A stretch of DNA of 5,669 nucleotides from Caldilineae bacterium (GTDB taxonomy: Bacteria; Chloroflexota; Anaerolineae; J102). Both the position numbers and the translations under genes were made by a program. The stretch covers positions 1 to 5,669 of the forward strand of contig DUEQ01000278.1 of assembly GCA_011192085.1 (NCBI GenBank). Direction: 5' to 3'. Under the pieces are notes generated by a model. The model worked only from the letters and a program-made list of their open reading frames with translations, was not told the DNA's origin and made no database searches. The number at the start of each line of letters is the position of its first letter. The stretch's first letter is position 1. Of the stretch, positions 1 through 5,646 are shown in pieces.

Positions 1-1140
1 GCCATGGCCTGGGCCCCCACAGCGTTGGTCCTCGCCCTCACCGCCGTCATCTTTCTGTCGGTCACGGTGTCCGTCTCCGCGGGGGTGATGCCTGGCAGCT
101 TCCTCTATCCCATCAAGCGCACCGTCGAGAATCTGTCCCTGCACATCGTTCCCAAGCACCAACGGGGGATTATCGAGGACGCTATCAACTATCATCGGGC
201 CAAGGAGATCCAATACGCTCGGGAGCGCAACATTATCGTGCGGGCGCCCTACGAGGGCGTGGTGCATGGCTGTGAGGGGAATGTCTGTCGGATCGGCGCG
301 TTTACAGTGAGGATGCCCCCCGCCGTGGCCGCGCAGTTACGGCCGGGCGATCGGGTGCGGGTCGTCATTCAGGTTCAGCCCGATGATGATCTGGTGGCCC
401 TTTCCATCGCACCCGGACGCACGCCCACGCCCACGCCTGTCTTGCTGGCCACCACCGCCAAACCGGCCGGCGTCATTCCCTCCCTCCCCACCGACACGCC
501 CGCCGTGGTGAAGATGAAGCCCGCCCAACGCCCGACGCGACGTCCCCCAGCGGTTCGCAAGGGCTCGGCGACGAAAGTCGCTTCTCCGAAACCCACCCGA
601 CAAGCTGCTCCTCCTACGGTCACGCTGTCTCGGCCCGCCAAGGCCAGCACGGCCACCGTGGCTCCGCTTCCCCCGCCACAGGCCACCGCCACGCCTACGC
701 GGCCTCCTCGGGTGACGCCTACTCCCGCTCCCACGCGACCGCCCCGGTCCACCCCCAGAGCGACAGTCACCCCCAAGAAACCGGGCGTTGGCAAATCGAC
801 TCCGGTCCCGCGCGGCGACCGCGTCACGCCCGGCACGAAGCGAAACCAAGATGAGATCCATTCCCGCAAAGTCATTCGCGGCCGCATCAACCGGGTGTAT
901 CGCGCTCGCGGTCGCATCGTGTGGGTCCTTGTGGGGCGCACGCGCATCTATTTGACCCGAGAGACGACGATCGTGGGCAAGATCGTGGTGGGGCGGCAGG
1001 CGACCGCTCGCACCTACGTGAGCAACGGGCGACGTTACGCCTCGAAGATCACCATGAAGCCCCCTTCGAGGGGTTCTACGCCCCAGCCCACCCTCACGCC
1101 TGAGCGCAGCGGCACGAGGCCCCCTGTGCGCAGACCCTAG
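1..1140 (+). CDS. Membrane-anchored DUF5667-like surface protein with Pro/Thr-rich linker, probably 5'-partial
   Basis: The function is unknown. The frame is open to the window edge and the first ATG is at 4; numbering here starts from it. A hydrophobic helix spans residues about 5-27. A short segment (about 29-75, with PGSFLYPIKRTVENL) resembles DUF5667, seen in proteins often encoded near sigma factors in Actinobacteria and Chloroflexota. Residues about 81-136 and 288-352 each look like a small DUF5666-like beta barrel. Between them, about 137-280 is a low-complexity Pro/Thr/Arg/Lys linker with TPTP runs, and the C-terminal tail is similar. The only two cysteines (C90, C95) lie in the first barrel and could form a disulfide. 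The layout implies an extracytoplasmic, possibly wall-associated protein. Relatives usually have a cytoplasmic N-terminus before the helix, so the true start is probably upstream of the window. Domain names come from pattern recall, not a search. The coding frame is secure; the role is not. Confidence 0.55.
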   Translation, partial: AMAWAPTALVLALTAVIFLSVTVSVSAGVMPGSFLYPIKRTVENLSLHIVPKHQRGIIEDAINYHRAKEIQYARERNIIVRAPYEGVVHGCEGNVCRIGAFTVRMPPAVAAQLRPGDRVRVVIQVQPDDDLVALSIAPGRTPTPTPVLLATTAKPAGVIPSLPTDTPAVVKMKPAQRPTRRPPAVRKGSATKVASPKPTRQAAPPTVTLSRPAKASTATVAPLPPPQATATPTRPPRVTPTPAPTRPPRSTPRATVTPKKPGVGKSTPVPRGDRVTPGTKRNQDEIHSRKVIRGRINRVYRARGRIVWVLVGRTRIYLTRETTIVGKIVVGRQATARTYVSNGRRYASKITMKPPSRGSTPQPTLTPERSGTRPPVRRP

Positions 1141-1152
1141 CGTCTGTCAGGT

Positions 1153-1164
1153 AGTGAAAAGTAA
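1153..1164 (+). repeat. Intergenic GTGAAAAGT repeat, copy 1
   Basis: AGTGAAAAGTAA lies just after the first gene's stop codon. The core GTGAAAAGT (1154-1162) recurs at 5579-5587 and 5647-5655, always on the + strand and outside genes. The function is unknown. It may be a remnant of a dispersed short repeat. Confidence 0.4.
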
Positions 1165-1202
1165 GACGGTTTACAACGGCGTTGGGGGAATTCGTCCGGG
1201 GC

Positions 1203-1229
1203 GGGATTTGACCAAATCCCTTCAAATCC
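1203..1229. promoter_or_regulatory. Candidate operator: three CAAATCC heptamers over the ffh promoter
   Basis: GGGATTTG (1203-1210) and CAAATCCC (1213-1220) form a perfect 8-bp inverted repeat with a 2-bp centre. A further direct copy of CAAATCC lies at 1223-1229, exactly 10 bp after the copy at 1213-1219, so on the same helix face. Together they cover the -35 element and most of the spacer, where a bound protein would block or modify RNA polymerase. The array is visible in the sequence; the operator role is inferred and no regulator is identified. Confidence 0.4.
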
Positions 1230-1236
1230 ATACAAT
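1208..1236 (+). promoter_or_regulatory. Sigma70-type promoter for ffh
   Basis: TTGACC (1208-1213) and TACAAT (1231-1236) are separated by exactly 17 bp. Each hexamer matches the consensus at five of six positions. Transcription would begin around 1243-1246, giving an untranslated leader of about 55 nt before the GTG at 1299. This is the clearest promoter in the window and would drive ffh and possibly the genes after it. The start site is inferred, not measured. Confidence 0.75.
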
Positions 1237-1298
1237 ATCATTTTGGCGCATCAGCGCGCCCAGAAATCCTCTTTTCCATCCTCTTCCCTCGCGTCACC

Positions 1299-2633
1299 GT
1301 GTTCGACAATCTTTCCGATAAACTCCAGGACGTCTTCGACAACCTGGGCAAGAAGGGTCGCCTCACTGAAGCTGACGTGGATAAAGCCCTGCGGCAGGTG
1401 CGTCTCGCCTTGCTGGAGGCCGACGTCAACTACAAGGTGGTGAAGGACTTCATCGCCCGGGTGAAGGCCCGCGCGGTGGGCGCGGACGTGATGCATAGCC
1501 TCTCCCCCGCGCAGCAGGTCATCAAGATCGTCCACGAGGAGCTGATCCAGACTCTGGGCGAGGCGGCGCCGCTCATCCTCTCCGGCTCGCCGCCCCATGT
1601 GATCATGCTGGTGGGCCTGCAAGGCTCGGGCAAGACCACCACCGCGGGCAAGTTGGCCCGCCGCCTGCGCAAGCAAGGCCGGCGTCCCCTCCTCGTCGCA
1701 GCCGACACCTACCGTCCGGCCGCGGTCAAGCAGCTTGAGGTCTTGGGCCAGCAACTGGACATCCCCGTGCACAGCGAGGGAATCGATCCGCCGCCGCCCG
1801 ACATCGTGAACCGGGCGCTGAAGCGAGCCCGGCGCGAAGCGCGCGACGTGGTCATCATTGACACCGCAGGTCGGCTCACCATCGACGATCAAATGATGGA
1901 TGAGCTGGTCAAGATCAAAGCCCTTTCCAAACCGGATGAGGTGCTGTTGGTGGCGGACGCCATGACGGGCCAGGAAGCTGTGCGCGTCGCGTCCGACTTT
2001 CATGAGCGCGTGGGCCTGACGGGCATCATCCTCACCAAGATCGACGGCGACGCCCGCGGCGGCGCGGCCATCTCCATGCGTGCGGTCACTGGCGTGCCCA
2101 TCAAATTCGTGGGCGTCAGCGAAAAGCTGGATGGCCTGGAGCCCTTCTATCCCGACCGCATGGCCTCCCGCATCCTCGGCATGGGTGACGTGCTCACCAT
2201 GATCGAGAAGGCGGAGGAGGTGATGGACAAGGAGGAAGCGGCCCGGATGGAGAAGCGGCTACGCAAGGGCGAGTTCGATCTGGACGACTTCCTCAAGCAG
2301 ATGCGCCAGATACGAAAGATGGGCCCCATCACCTCGCTGCTCAGCATGATTCCGGGCATGGGGCAGATCGCCAAAGAGATCGACCCCGAGGCCACGGACA
2401 GGCAACTCAAGCATATCGAGGCCATCATCAGCTCCATGACTCTGGAGGAACGCCGCAATCCCCGCATCATCAACGCCAGCCGCAAGCGCCGCATCGCCCG
2501 GGGCTCGGGCACGACGGTGCAGGAAGTCAACGATCTTCTCTCGCAGTTCCGGCAGATGCAGCGCCTGATGAAGCAATTGCAGTCAGGCAAGCGCGGCGGT
2601 CTGGGAGGCCTCTTCGGCGGCCTGGGATTCTGA
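1299..2633 (+). CDS. ffh: Signal recognition particle GTPase Ffh (SRP54)
   Basis: Ffh binds 4.5S/SRP RNA and signal sequences emerging from ribosomes, then docks with FtsY at the membrane in a GTP-dependent cycle. The 444-residue product is of normal length. The N domain covers about 1-95. The G domain follows, with the P-loop GLQGSGKTT (106-114), DTYRPAA (136-142), DTAGR (188-192), TKID (246-249) and the GVSEK loop (272-276). The methionine-rich M domain covers about 297-430, with a finger-loop region around GPITSLLSMIPGM (342-354) and the RNA-binding SRKRRIARGSG segment (394-404). A Gly-rich tail ends the protein. The GTG start at 1299 gives the canonical MFDNLSDKLQ N-terminus. No Shine-Dalgarno is visible upstream; the leader is pyrimidine-rich instead. 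It heads the ffh-rpsP-khpA-rimM block, behind the promoter at 1208-1236. The SRP RNA gene is not in the window. Confidence 0.99.
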   Translation: MFDNLSDKLQDVFDNLGKKGRLTEADVDKALRQVRLALLEADVNYKVVKDFIARVKARAVGADVMHSLSPAQQVIKIVHEELIQTLGEAAPLILSGSPPHVIMLVGLQGSGKTTTAGKLARRLRKQGRRPLLVAADTYRPAAVKQLEVLGQQLDIPVHSEGIDPPPPDIVNRALKRARREARDVVIIDTAGRLTIDDQMMDELVKIKALSKPDEVLLVADAMTGQEAVRVASDFHERVGLTGIILTKIDGDARGGAAISMRAVTGVPIKFVGVSEKLDGLEPFYPDRMASRILGMGDVLTMIEKAEEVMDKEEAARMEKRLRKGEFDLDDFLKQMRQIRKMGPITSLLSMIPGMGQIAKEIDPEATDRQLKHIEAIISSMTLEERRNPRIINASRKRRIARGSGTTVQEVNDLLSQFRQMQRLMKQLQSGKRGGLGGLFGGLGF

Positions 2634-2764
2634 CCTTGCTTTGAAGCTCGCATTGGTTTGCTAAGCCGCTCTCGGCATCAACGGCTAGCGCGCTTTGCAT
2701 CTTTGCGTGATATCGCCATTTTCAATCACTCTTACATAAATTCATCAGGAGTAGAAACCAAGTC
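2634..2764 (+). other. ffh-rpsP intergenic region with rpsP ribosome binding site
   Basis: This 131-bp gap ends with AGGAG at 2747-2751, 13 nt before the rpsP ATG, which is a rather long spacing. The last 60 bases are AT-richer than the surroundings, but I find no convincing -35/-10 pair. Short complementary words exist (AGCCG 2664-2668 with CGGCT 2682-2686) without a T tract, so no terminator is called. Read-through from ffh is the simplest reading. Confidence 0.6.
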
Positions 2765-3028
2765 ATGGTACGTATTCGATTACGCCGCACAGGAGCCAAG
2801 AAGCAAGCTTCTTATCGCATCGTGGTGGCCGATTCCCGCGCCCCCCGCGATGGCAAATTTATCGAGATTCTGGGATGGTACAACCCTCGCACCGATCCTC
2901 CCACCTTCGAGATCAACAGGGAACGCGCGGCGTACTGGCTGAGCCGGGGCGCGCAACCCAGCGATGCGGTGGCCCGTCTTCTCAAGAAGATGGAAGCCGT
3001 TCAACCCGAAAGCGCTGAAGCCGCCTGA
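2765..3028 (+). CDS. rpsP: 30S ribosomal protein S16
   Basis: S16 binds 16S rRNA in the 5' domain and is needed for 30S assembly. The 87-residue product has the normal length and family signature: [21 protein letters not shown] at the N-terminus, then ADSRAPRDG (22-30), ILGWYNP (34-40) and a helical C-terminal half with the ALA/LEU-rich [11 protein letters not shown] segment. The short tail rich in Glu and Ala is typical of variable S16 C-termini. The ATG at 2765 follows AGGAG at 2747-2751 and gives the expected conserved N-terminus. It lies 131 bp after ffh and 78 bp before khpA, with a strong hairpin in the latter gap. Its presence next to rimM, whose product matures the same subunit, is the conserved arrangement. 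Identification is secure. Confidence 0.98.
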   Translation: MVRIRLRRTGAKKQASYRIVVADSRAPRDGKFIEILGWYNPRTDPPTFEINRERAAYWLSRGAQPSDAVARLLKKMEAVQPESAEAA

Positions 3029-3062
3029 CATCCCCGGATTTCGATAATTCATGCTTCATGAA

Positions 3063-3085
3063 CGCCGCCCCACCCTGGGGCGGCG
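3063..3085 (+). terminator. GC-rich hairpin between rpsP and khpA (attenuator or terminator-like)
   Basis: CGCCGCCCCA (3063-3072) pairs perfectly with TGGGGCGGCG (3076-3085) around a 3-nt CCC loop, a 10-bp stem almost wholly G-C. The downstream sequence CTTCTTCCC is pyrimidine-rich but lacks a clean T run, so termination would be partial at best. It could instead protect the rpsP 3' end or mark an RNA processing site. It ends 12 nt before the khpA Shine-Dalgarno. Confidence 0.5.
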
Positions 3086-3097
3086 CTTCTTCCCATC

Positions 3098-3106
3098 GAG
3101 GTGATC
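3098..3106 (+). promoter_or_regulatory. khpA ribosome binding site that decides the start
   Basis: GAGGTGATC is a 9-nt match to the usual complement of the 16S rRNA 3' end and abuts ATG 3107. A possible in-frame GTG start at 3101 lies inside this Shine-Dalgarno, so ATG 3107, with 5 nt after GAGG, is the better start. Confidence 0.85.
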
Positions 3107-3334
3107 ATGCAAGATGTGATCGAATTCATCGCCCGCTCCCTGGTGGAAGAGCCGGACAGGGTGCAGGTGGACGCGCACCGCGTGGGCAGCACCCTCTATG
3201 TGGATGTGACCGCCGCGCCTGGCGATGTGGGGCGGCTCATCGGGCGCAAGGGGCGCACGGCCCAGGCCATCCGCGCGGTGGCCAAGGCCGCAGCCGCCCG
3301 CGAGGGCCTGCGCATCGTAGTCGATATCGATTGA
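3107..3334 (+). CDS. khpA: KH-domain RNA-binding protein KhpA (YlqC family)
   Basis: This small single-KH-domain RNA-binding protein belongs to a family that in Gram-positive bacteria partners KhpB (Jag/EloR) and affects cell elongation and RNA metabolism. The 75-residue product is typical in length. The RNA-binding GXXG loop is GRKG at 46-49, within GRLIGRKGRTAQAIR (42-56), followed by the Ala-rich helix and the closing strand LRIVVDID. The N-terminus (MQDVIEFIARSLVEEPD) matches the family opening. The alternative GTG start at 3101 would add only two residues and is disfavoured because it overlaps the Shine-Dalgarno. The gene lies between rpsP and rimM, its usual place. It follows a strong hairpin at 3063-3085, so its expression may be lower than that of rpsP. 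The family is confident; the cellular role in this lineage is inferred. Confidence 0.95.
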   Translation: MQDVIEFIARSLVEEPDRVQVDAHRVGSTLYVDVTAAPGDVGRLIGRKGRTAQAIRAVAKAAAAREGLRIVVDID

Positions 3335-3530
3335 TGTGCGTTCCGTCCAGGCGCTCCGAGCGGTGCTCCGCGGATACCGAAGAGAAGAAGACTGTCCCAA
3401 GTCCTCCAATGTCTGTTGATGCTCGACGACTGCTGGACCATTGGGCGCGGACAGCCAGCTTCGTTTCGGCCAATCCCCTAGCGCCGAAACCTTTTCGCTA
3501 GCGATGCCAAAATTATTTTCGACATAGACC
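3335..3530 (+). other. Structured non-coding gap before rimM (candidate leader RNA)
   Basis: This is the longest gap inside the ffh-rpsP-khpA-rimM block (196 bp). It carries several nearby inverted repeats: CCAATG 3406-3411 with CATTGG 3439-3444, GCTGG 3432-3436 with CCAGC 3455-3459, and an 8-bp pair at 3463-3490. Frames on both strands run through it without recognisable protein content, and I match it to no known riboswitch or ribosomal leader. The last 30 bases are AT-richer, with no clear promoter. A leader or processing element is inferred only. Confidence 0.35.
3463..3501 (+). promoter_or_regulatory. Potential H-type pseudoknot or terminator-like hairpin upstream of rimM
   Basis: GTTTCGGC (3463-3470) pairs with GCCGAAAC (3483-3490), an 8-bp perfect stem with a 12-nt loop. 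CTAGC in that loop (3478-3482) can pair with GCTAG (3497-3501), giving a pseudoknot with a second stem of 5 bp and connecting loops of 7, 0 and 6 nt. Alternatively the first stem followed by CTTTT (3491-3495) is a weak terminator. It ends 29 nt before the rimM ATG. The pairing is visible; folding and function are inferred. Confidence 0.35.
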
Positions 3531-4049
3531 ATGTTCCGACGACGAGAAGCGTACATGGCCGTAGGCCAGATCGTGGGCCCTCACGGCATTCGCGGCGAGA
3601 TCAAAGTCAAATTGCTGACCGATTTCCCGGAACGCTTCGCGCCCGGCTCCCATCTCTATCTGGACGAGGAGACGTTTCAGCGGGAAGTGATCAGCTCGCG
3701 CCCGCACCGGGGCATGTTGCTGGTCAAACTGGCGGGCCTGGCCGATCGCAACGCGGTGGAACACCTGCGGGGCAAATACCTCTTCATCGCCCGAGAGGAG
3801 GCGATGGCGCTGGAGGAGGACGAATACTATGAGGATGAGATCGTCGGTCTGCAGGTGGAAACCATGGAGGGGGAGGTCCTGGGCGAGCTCATGGAGATCA
3901 TGTGGACTGGGGCCAATGAAGTCTACATCGTCCAGGGGCCCCGCGGCGAAGTGCTCATTCCCGCTATCTCCCAGGTAGTGCAAGAGGTGGACCTGGAAGC
4001 AGGCGTGATGCGGGTGACGTTGTTGCCTGGGCTTGTCGATTGGGATTAG
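3531..4049 (+). CDS. rimM: Ribosome maturation factor RimM
   Basis: RimM binds the 30S head (via S19 in characterised species) and promotes late 16S rRNA processing and assembly. The 172-residue product has the usual two barrels. The N-terminal RimM domain (about 8-92) opens with VGQIVGPHGIRGEIKV (11-26), and the C-terminal PRC barrel (about 99-170) contains EYYEDEIVGLQV, LIPAISQVVQEVDLEAG and the final LLPGLVDWD. ATG 3531 keeps the aromatic residue normally just before the first strand (AYMAVGQIVG). ATG 3555 is an in-frame alternative eight residues later. Neither has a strong Shine-Dalgarno, so the start is less certain than the gene. It follows khpA after a structured 196-bp gap and lies 15 nt before the TPR gene. 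trmD and rplS, which often follow rimM, are absent here. Confidence 0.95.
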   Translation: MFRRREAYMAVGQIVGPHGIRGEIKVKLLTDFPERFAPGSHLYLDEETFQREVISSRPHRGMLLVKLAGLADRNAVEHLRGKYLFIAREEAMALEEDEYYEDEIVGLQVETMEGEVLGELMEIMWTGANEVYIVQGPRGEVLIPAISQVVQEVDLEAGVMRVTLLPGLVDWD

Positions 4050-4051
4050 AG

Positions 4052-4060
4052 GGGAGGTGG
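4052..4060 (+). promoter_or_regulatory. Strong ribosome binding site supporting a TTG start
   Basis: GGGAGGTGG includes GGAGG at 4053-4057, 7 nt before TTG 4065, which is ideal spacing. The in-frame ATG at 4086 would be 28 nt away, and the ATG at 4069 is out of frame and soon stops. TTG 4065 is therefore preferred. Confidence 0.85.
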
Positions 4061-4064
4061 CGCG

Positions 4065-5507
4065 TTGTATGATTTTTGGACCCGCATGAAGAAGAAGAGG
4101 GGGATGCGCCTGGGCGCAGCGGCGGGGGCCGTTTTGGTCATCGCACTGTTACTCGTGGCGGGCGTCCTGCGCATCCGGGCGGCGCGCTCACCCGTGCGAC
4201 AGGCGGCGGCGATCGCTCCCGCGGGCCCTGATGCGTTCCTTATCCTCGTCGCCCCCTTTCAGCACGAAGGAGGCGAGCGTTATTACTTCGGGATGGAGCT
4301 GGCCAACGATCTGCGGCAGGCGCCCCACCTTCTCGGCGCGTACCGCGTTGAAAACCTGGACTCCCCTCCGCCCGAGGATGCCATCCCCGCGCTGATGCAG
4401 ACCTTGGGGGCCCGGGCCATCATTACGGGCCGATACGATGAGCAGGCGGTCGAGGCCTGGGTCTATTTTCACCCCCCTGACGACGCGCCCTCCCTGCCGC
4501 CCGATAGTGCAGGGCCGCCTGTCCACTTCTTCGGGCTCGGGCCCGAACGCTATCATCTCTACGCCCCGCGCGGCATCGGGCATCCCCTGCAATATCTGCA
4601 ATACTGGCTTATCGGGCAGAGTCGCTTCTGGCGCGGGCGCTATGACGCGGCCCTGCAAAGCTTCGAGCTGGCCCAACAGATGCTGCCCGCGCAGACACCA
4701 GTGGCGCATCGCGCCGCGATGGATCGGTTCGCTTCCTCGCTGTTGTGGTCGATGGGGTATCTTGCCGGGCCCGTGCAGGGCAATTGGCCCGTGGCGCAGG
4801 ACGCGTTCAGCCGCGCCCTGGCCCTGGATTCCCACTCGTTGCCCGCGGCGCTGGGGCTGGCCCAGGCCCTGGTCCACACCAACCGATCTGAACAGGCCGT
4901 CGATCTCCTCCAGACAGCCCTGCGCGACCATCCCGACGCCTGGCAGATCTACTTCGCCCTGGCTGAGATCAAAGGTCAGCAGGGCGCGGTGGAAGAAGCT
5001 CTGGCCCTCTACAATAAAGCCATCTCCTTGCTTTCCGCCAGCGATGCTCCTTACGCCCGTCAGGCTTTAGCCGACGTCTATTTCTATCGCGGCTATTTCC
5101 ATTATGAGCGGAGCGATTACGCCAGCGCGCTGGACGATTATGAACAGGCCCGGGCCTTAGGCCGCGAGGATGTGTATCTCCTCAGCAATTTAGGATGGAT
5201 CGCGTATCTGCTTGGGGATTGGGAGGCGGCGATGGAGGCGAGCAGCCGGGCCGCCGCGCTCGCGCCCGACCGTCCCGACTTGCAGTTCAACAAAGGCTTG
5301 CATTTATTGGCCGCGGGGCGGTATGATGAAGCCAAAGCCGCGTACGAACAGGGCATCCAGCTCACCCTGACCATCGACGATGTTCTCACGCGCAGCGCCT
5401 ATTTCGGAACCGCTTACTACGATCTGGACGCCCTGGCGCAACGCCGCCCCGACCTGGAGCCCATGATTCGCGAGATTCAAGAGGAAATCGACATCGCCAA
5501 CGGGTGA
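4065..5507 (+). CDS. Membrane-anchored TPR-repeat protein with an N-terminal FlgO/TolB-N-like domain
   Basis: The product has 480 residues and no specific function that I recognise. A basic N-terminus (KKKRG) precedes a single hydrophobic helix at about 16-36, so most of the protein should lie outside the membrane as a signal-anchored domain. Residues about 56-135 (FLILVAPFQHEGG, then LGARAIITGRYDEQ) resemble the alpha/beta domain found before TPRs in FlgO- and CadC-like proteins; this is pattern recall. TPR-type helical repeats follow at about 175-208, 257-290, 291-324, 334-367, 369-402 and 403-436, with a more degenerate unit around 219-256. Such arrays normally bind other proteins. The TTG start is fixed by the GGAGG at 4053-4057, and the 15-nt gap suggests co-transcription with rimM. 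No enzymatic motif is visible. A scaffold or envelope-assembly role is possible but unproven. Confidence 0.75.
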   Translation: MYDFWTRMKKKRGMRLGAAAGAVLVIALLLVAGVLRIRAARSPVRQAAAIAPAGPDAFLILVAPFQHEGGERYYFGMELANDLRQAPHLLGAYRVENLDSPPPEDAIPALMQTLGARAIITGRYDEQAVEAWVYFHPPDDAPSLPPDSAGPPVHFFGLGPERYHLYAPRGIGHPLQYLQYWLIGQSRFWRGRYDAALQSFELAQQMLPAQTPVAHRAAMDRFASSLLWSMGYLAGPVQGNWPVAQDAFSRALALDSHSLPAALGLAQALVHTNRSEQAVDLLQTALRDHPDAWQIYFALAEIKGQQGAVEEALALYNKAISLLSASDAPYARQALADVYFYRGYFHYERSDYASALDDYEQARALGREDVYLLSNLGWIAYLLGDWEAAMEASSRAAALAPDRPDLQFNKGLHLLAAGRYDEAKAAYEQGIQLTLTIDDVLTRSAYFGTAYYDLDALAQRRPDLEPMIREIQEEIDIANG

Positions 5508-5577
5508 CGGAAATCCTTGTCCTGGACGCAGAGCTGGCGCGGTTTGCGGCATGGCGTCGGTGGCAAGGCTGATAGGA

Positions 5578-5600
5578 AGTGAAAAGTTAAAAAGTGAAGG
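5578..5600 (+). repeat. Intergenic GTGAAAAGT repeat, copy 2, with an adjacent partial copy
   Basis: AGTGAAAAGTTAA (5578-5590) contains the full GTGAAAAGT core at 5579-5587. It is followed at once by AAAAAGTGAAGG (5589-5600), which looks like a shifted partial copy. The tract lies 70 bases after the TPR gene's stop codon. Confidence 0.4.
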
Positions 5601-5637
5601 TGACGACTAACATGCCCGATTTCGAGCCTTCGTGGCA

Positions 5638-5646
5638 TGATATGAT
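5638..5646 (+). promoter_or_regulatory. Possible extended -10 promoter for a gene beyond the window
   Basis: TG at 5638-5639, one base, then TATGAT at 5641-5646 fit an extended -10 element. No good -35 is seen 16-18 bp upstream (GATTTC at 5618-5623 is poor). CATGCC (5611-5616) and GGCATG (5634-5639) form an inverted repeat whose right arm abuts the -10. The gene it might serve is not visible. Confidence 0.25.

Noticed and set aside
421..436. Tandem ACGCCC hexamers as a functional DNA repeat
   Set aside because: They simply encode the Thr-Pro run of the linker and are in frame.
337..947. Two overlapping minus-strand frames opposite the Pro/Thr-rich linker
   Set aside because: Both are Gly/Arg-rich low-complexity translations that mirror the repetitive GC-rich + strand. 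Neither shows protein-like features.
1131..1146. Small hairpin CAGAC/GTCTG across the first gene's stop codon as a terminator
   Set aside because: The stem is only 5 bp and is followed by GTCAGG rather than a T tract.
1207..1213. TTTGACC read as a CtsR-type heat-shock operator half-site
   Set aside because: The known CtsR pattern uses heptads of the GGTCAAA type in direct repeat. Only one such word is present, and the visible repeat unit here is CAAATCC.
1251..2003. Long minus-strand open frame of 250 codons antisense to ffh
   Set aside because: It lies wholly opposite a conserved gene, is rich in His, Arg and Gly as expected for antisense of GC-rich coding DNA, and shows no recognisable domain.
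2695..2740. Possible promoter for rpsP (TTGCAT or TTGCGT with downstream AT-rich hexamers)
   Set aside because: No pair of hexamers has both acceptable matches and 16-18 bp spacing.
3058..3501. Plus-strand frame running through khpA and the gap in another phase
   Set aside because: It begins inside the rpsP-khpA hairpin region, overlaps khpA out of frame and has low-complexity Arg/Gly content. khpA is the real gene here.
3056..3556. Minus-strand frame covering khpA and the khpA-rimM gap
   Set aside because: Most of it is antisense to khpA, it has no recognisable motif, and all supported genes are on the other strand.
4188..4931. Minus-strand frame of 247 codons antisense to the TPR gene
   Set aside because: Its composition is that of an antisense shadow, with no motif. 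The + strand frame has clear TPR periodicity and a strong ribosome binding site.
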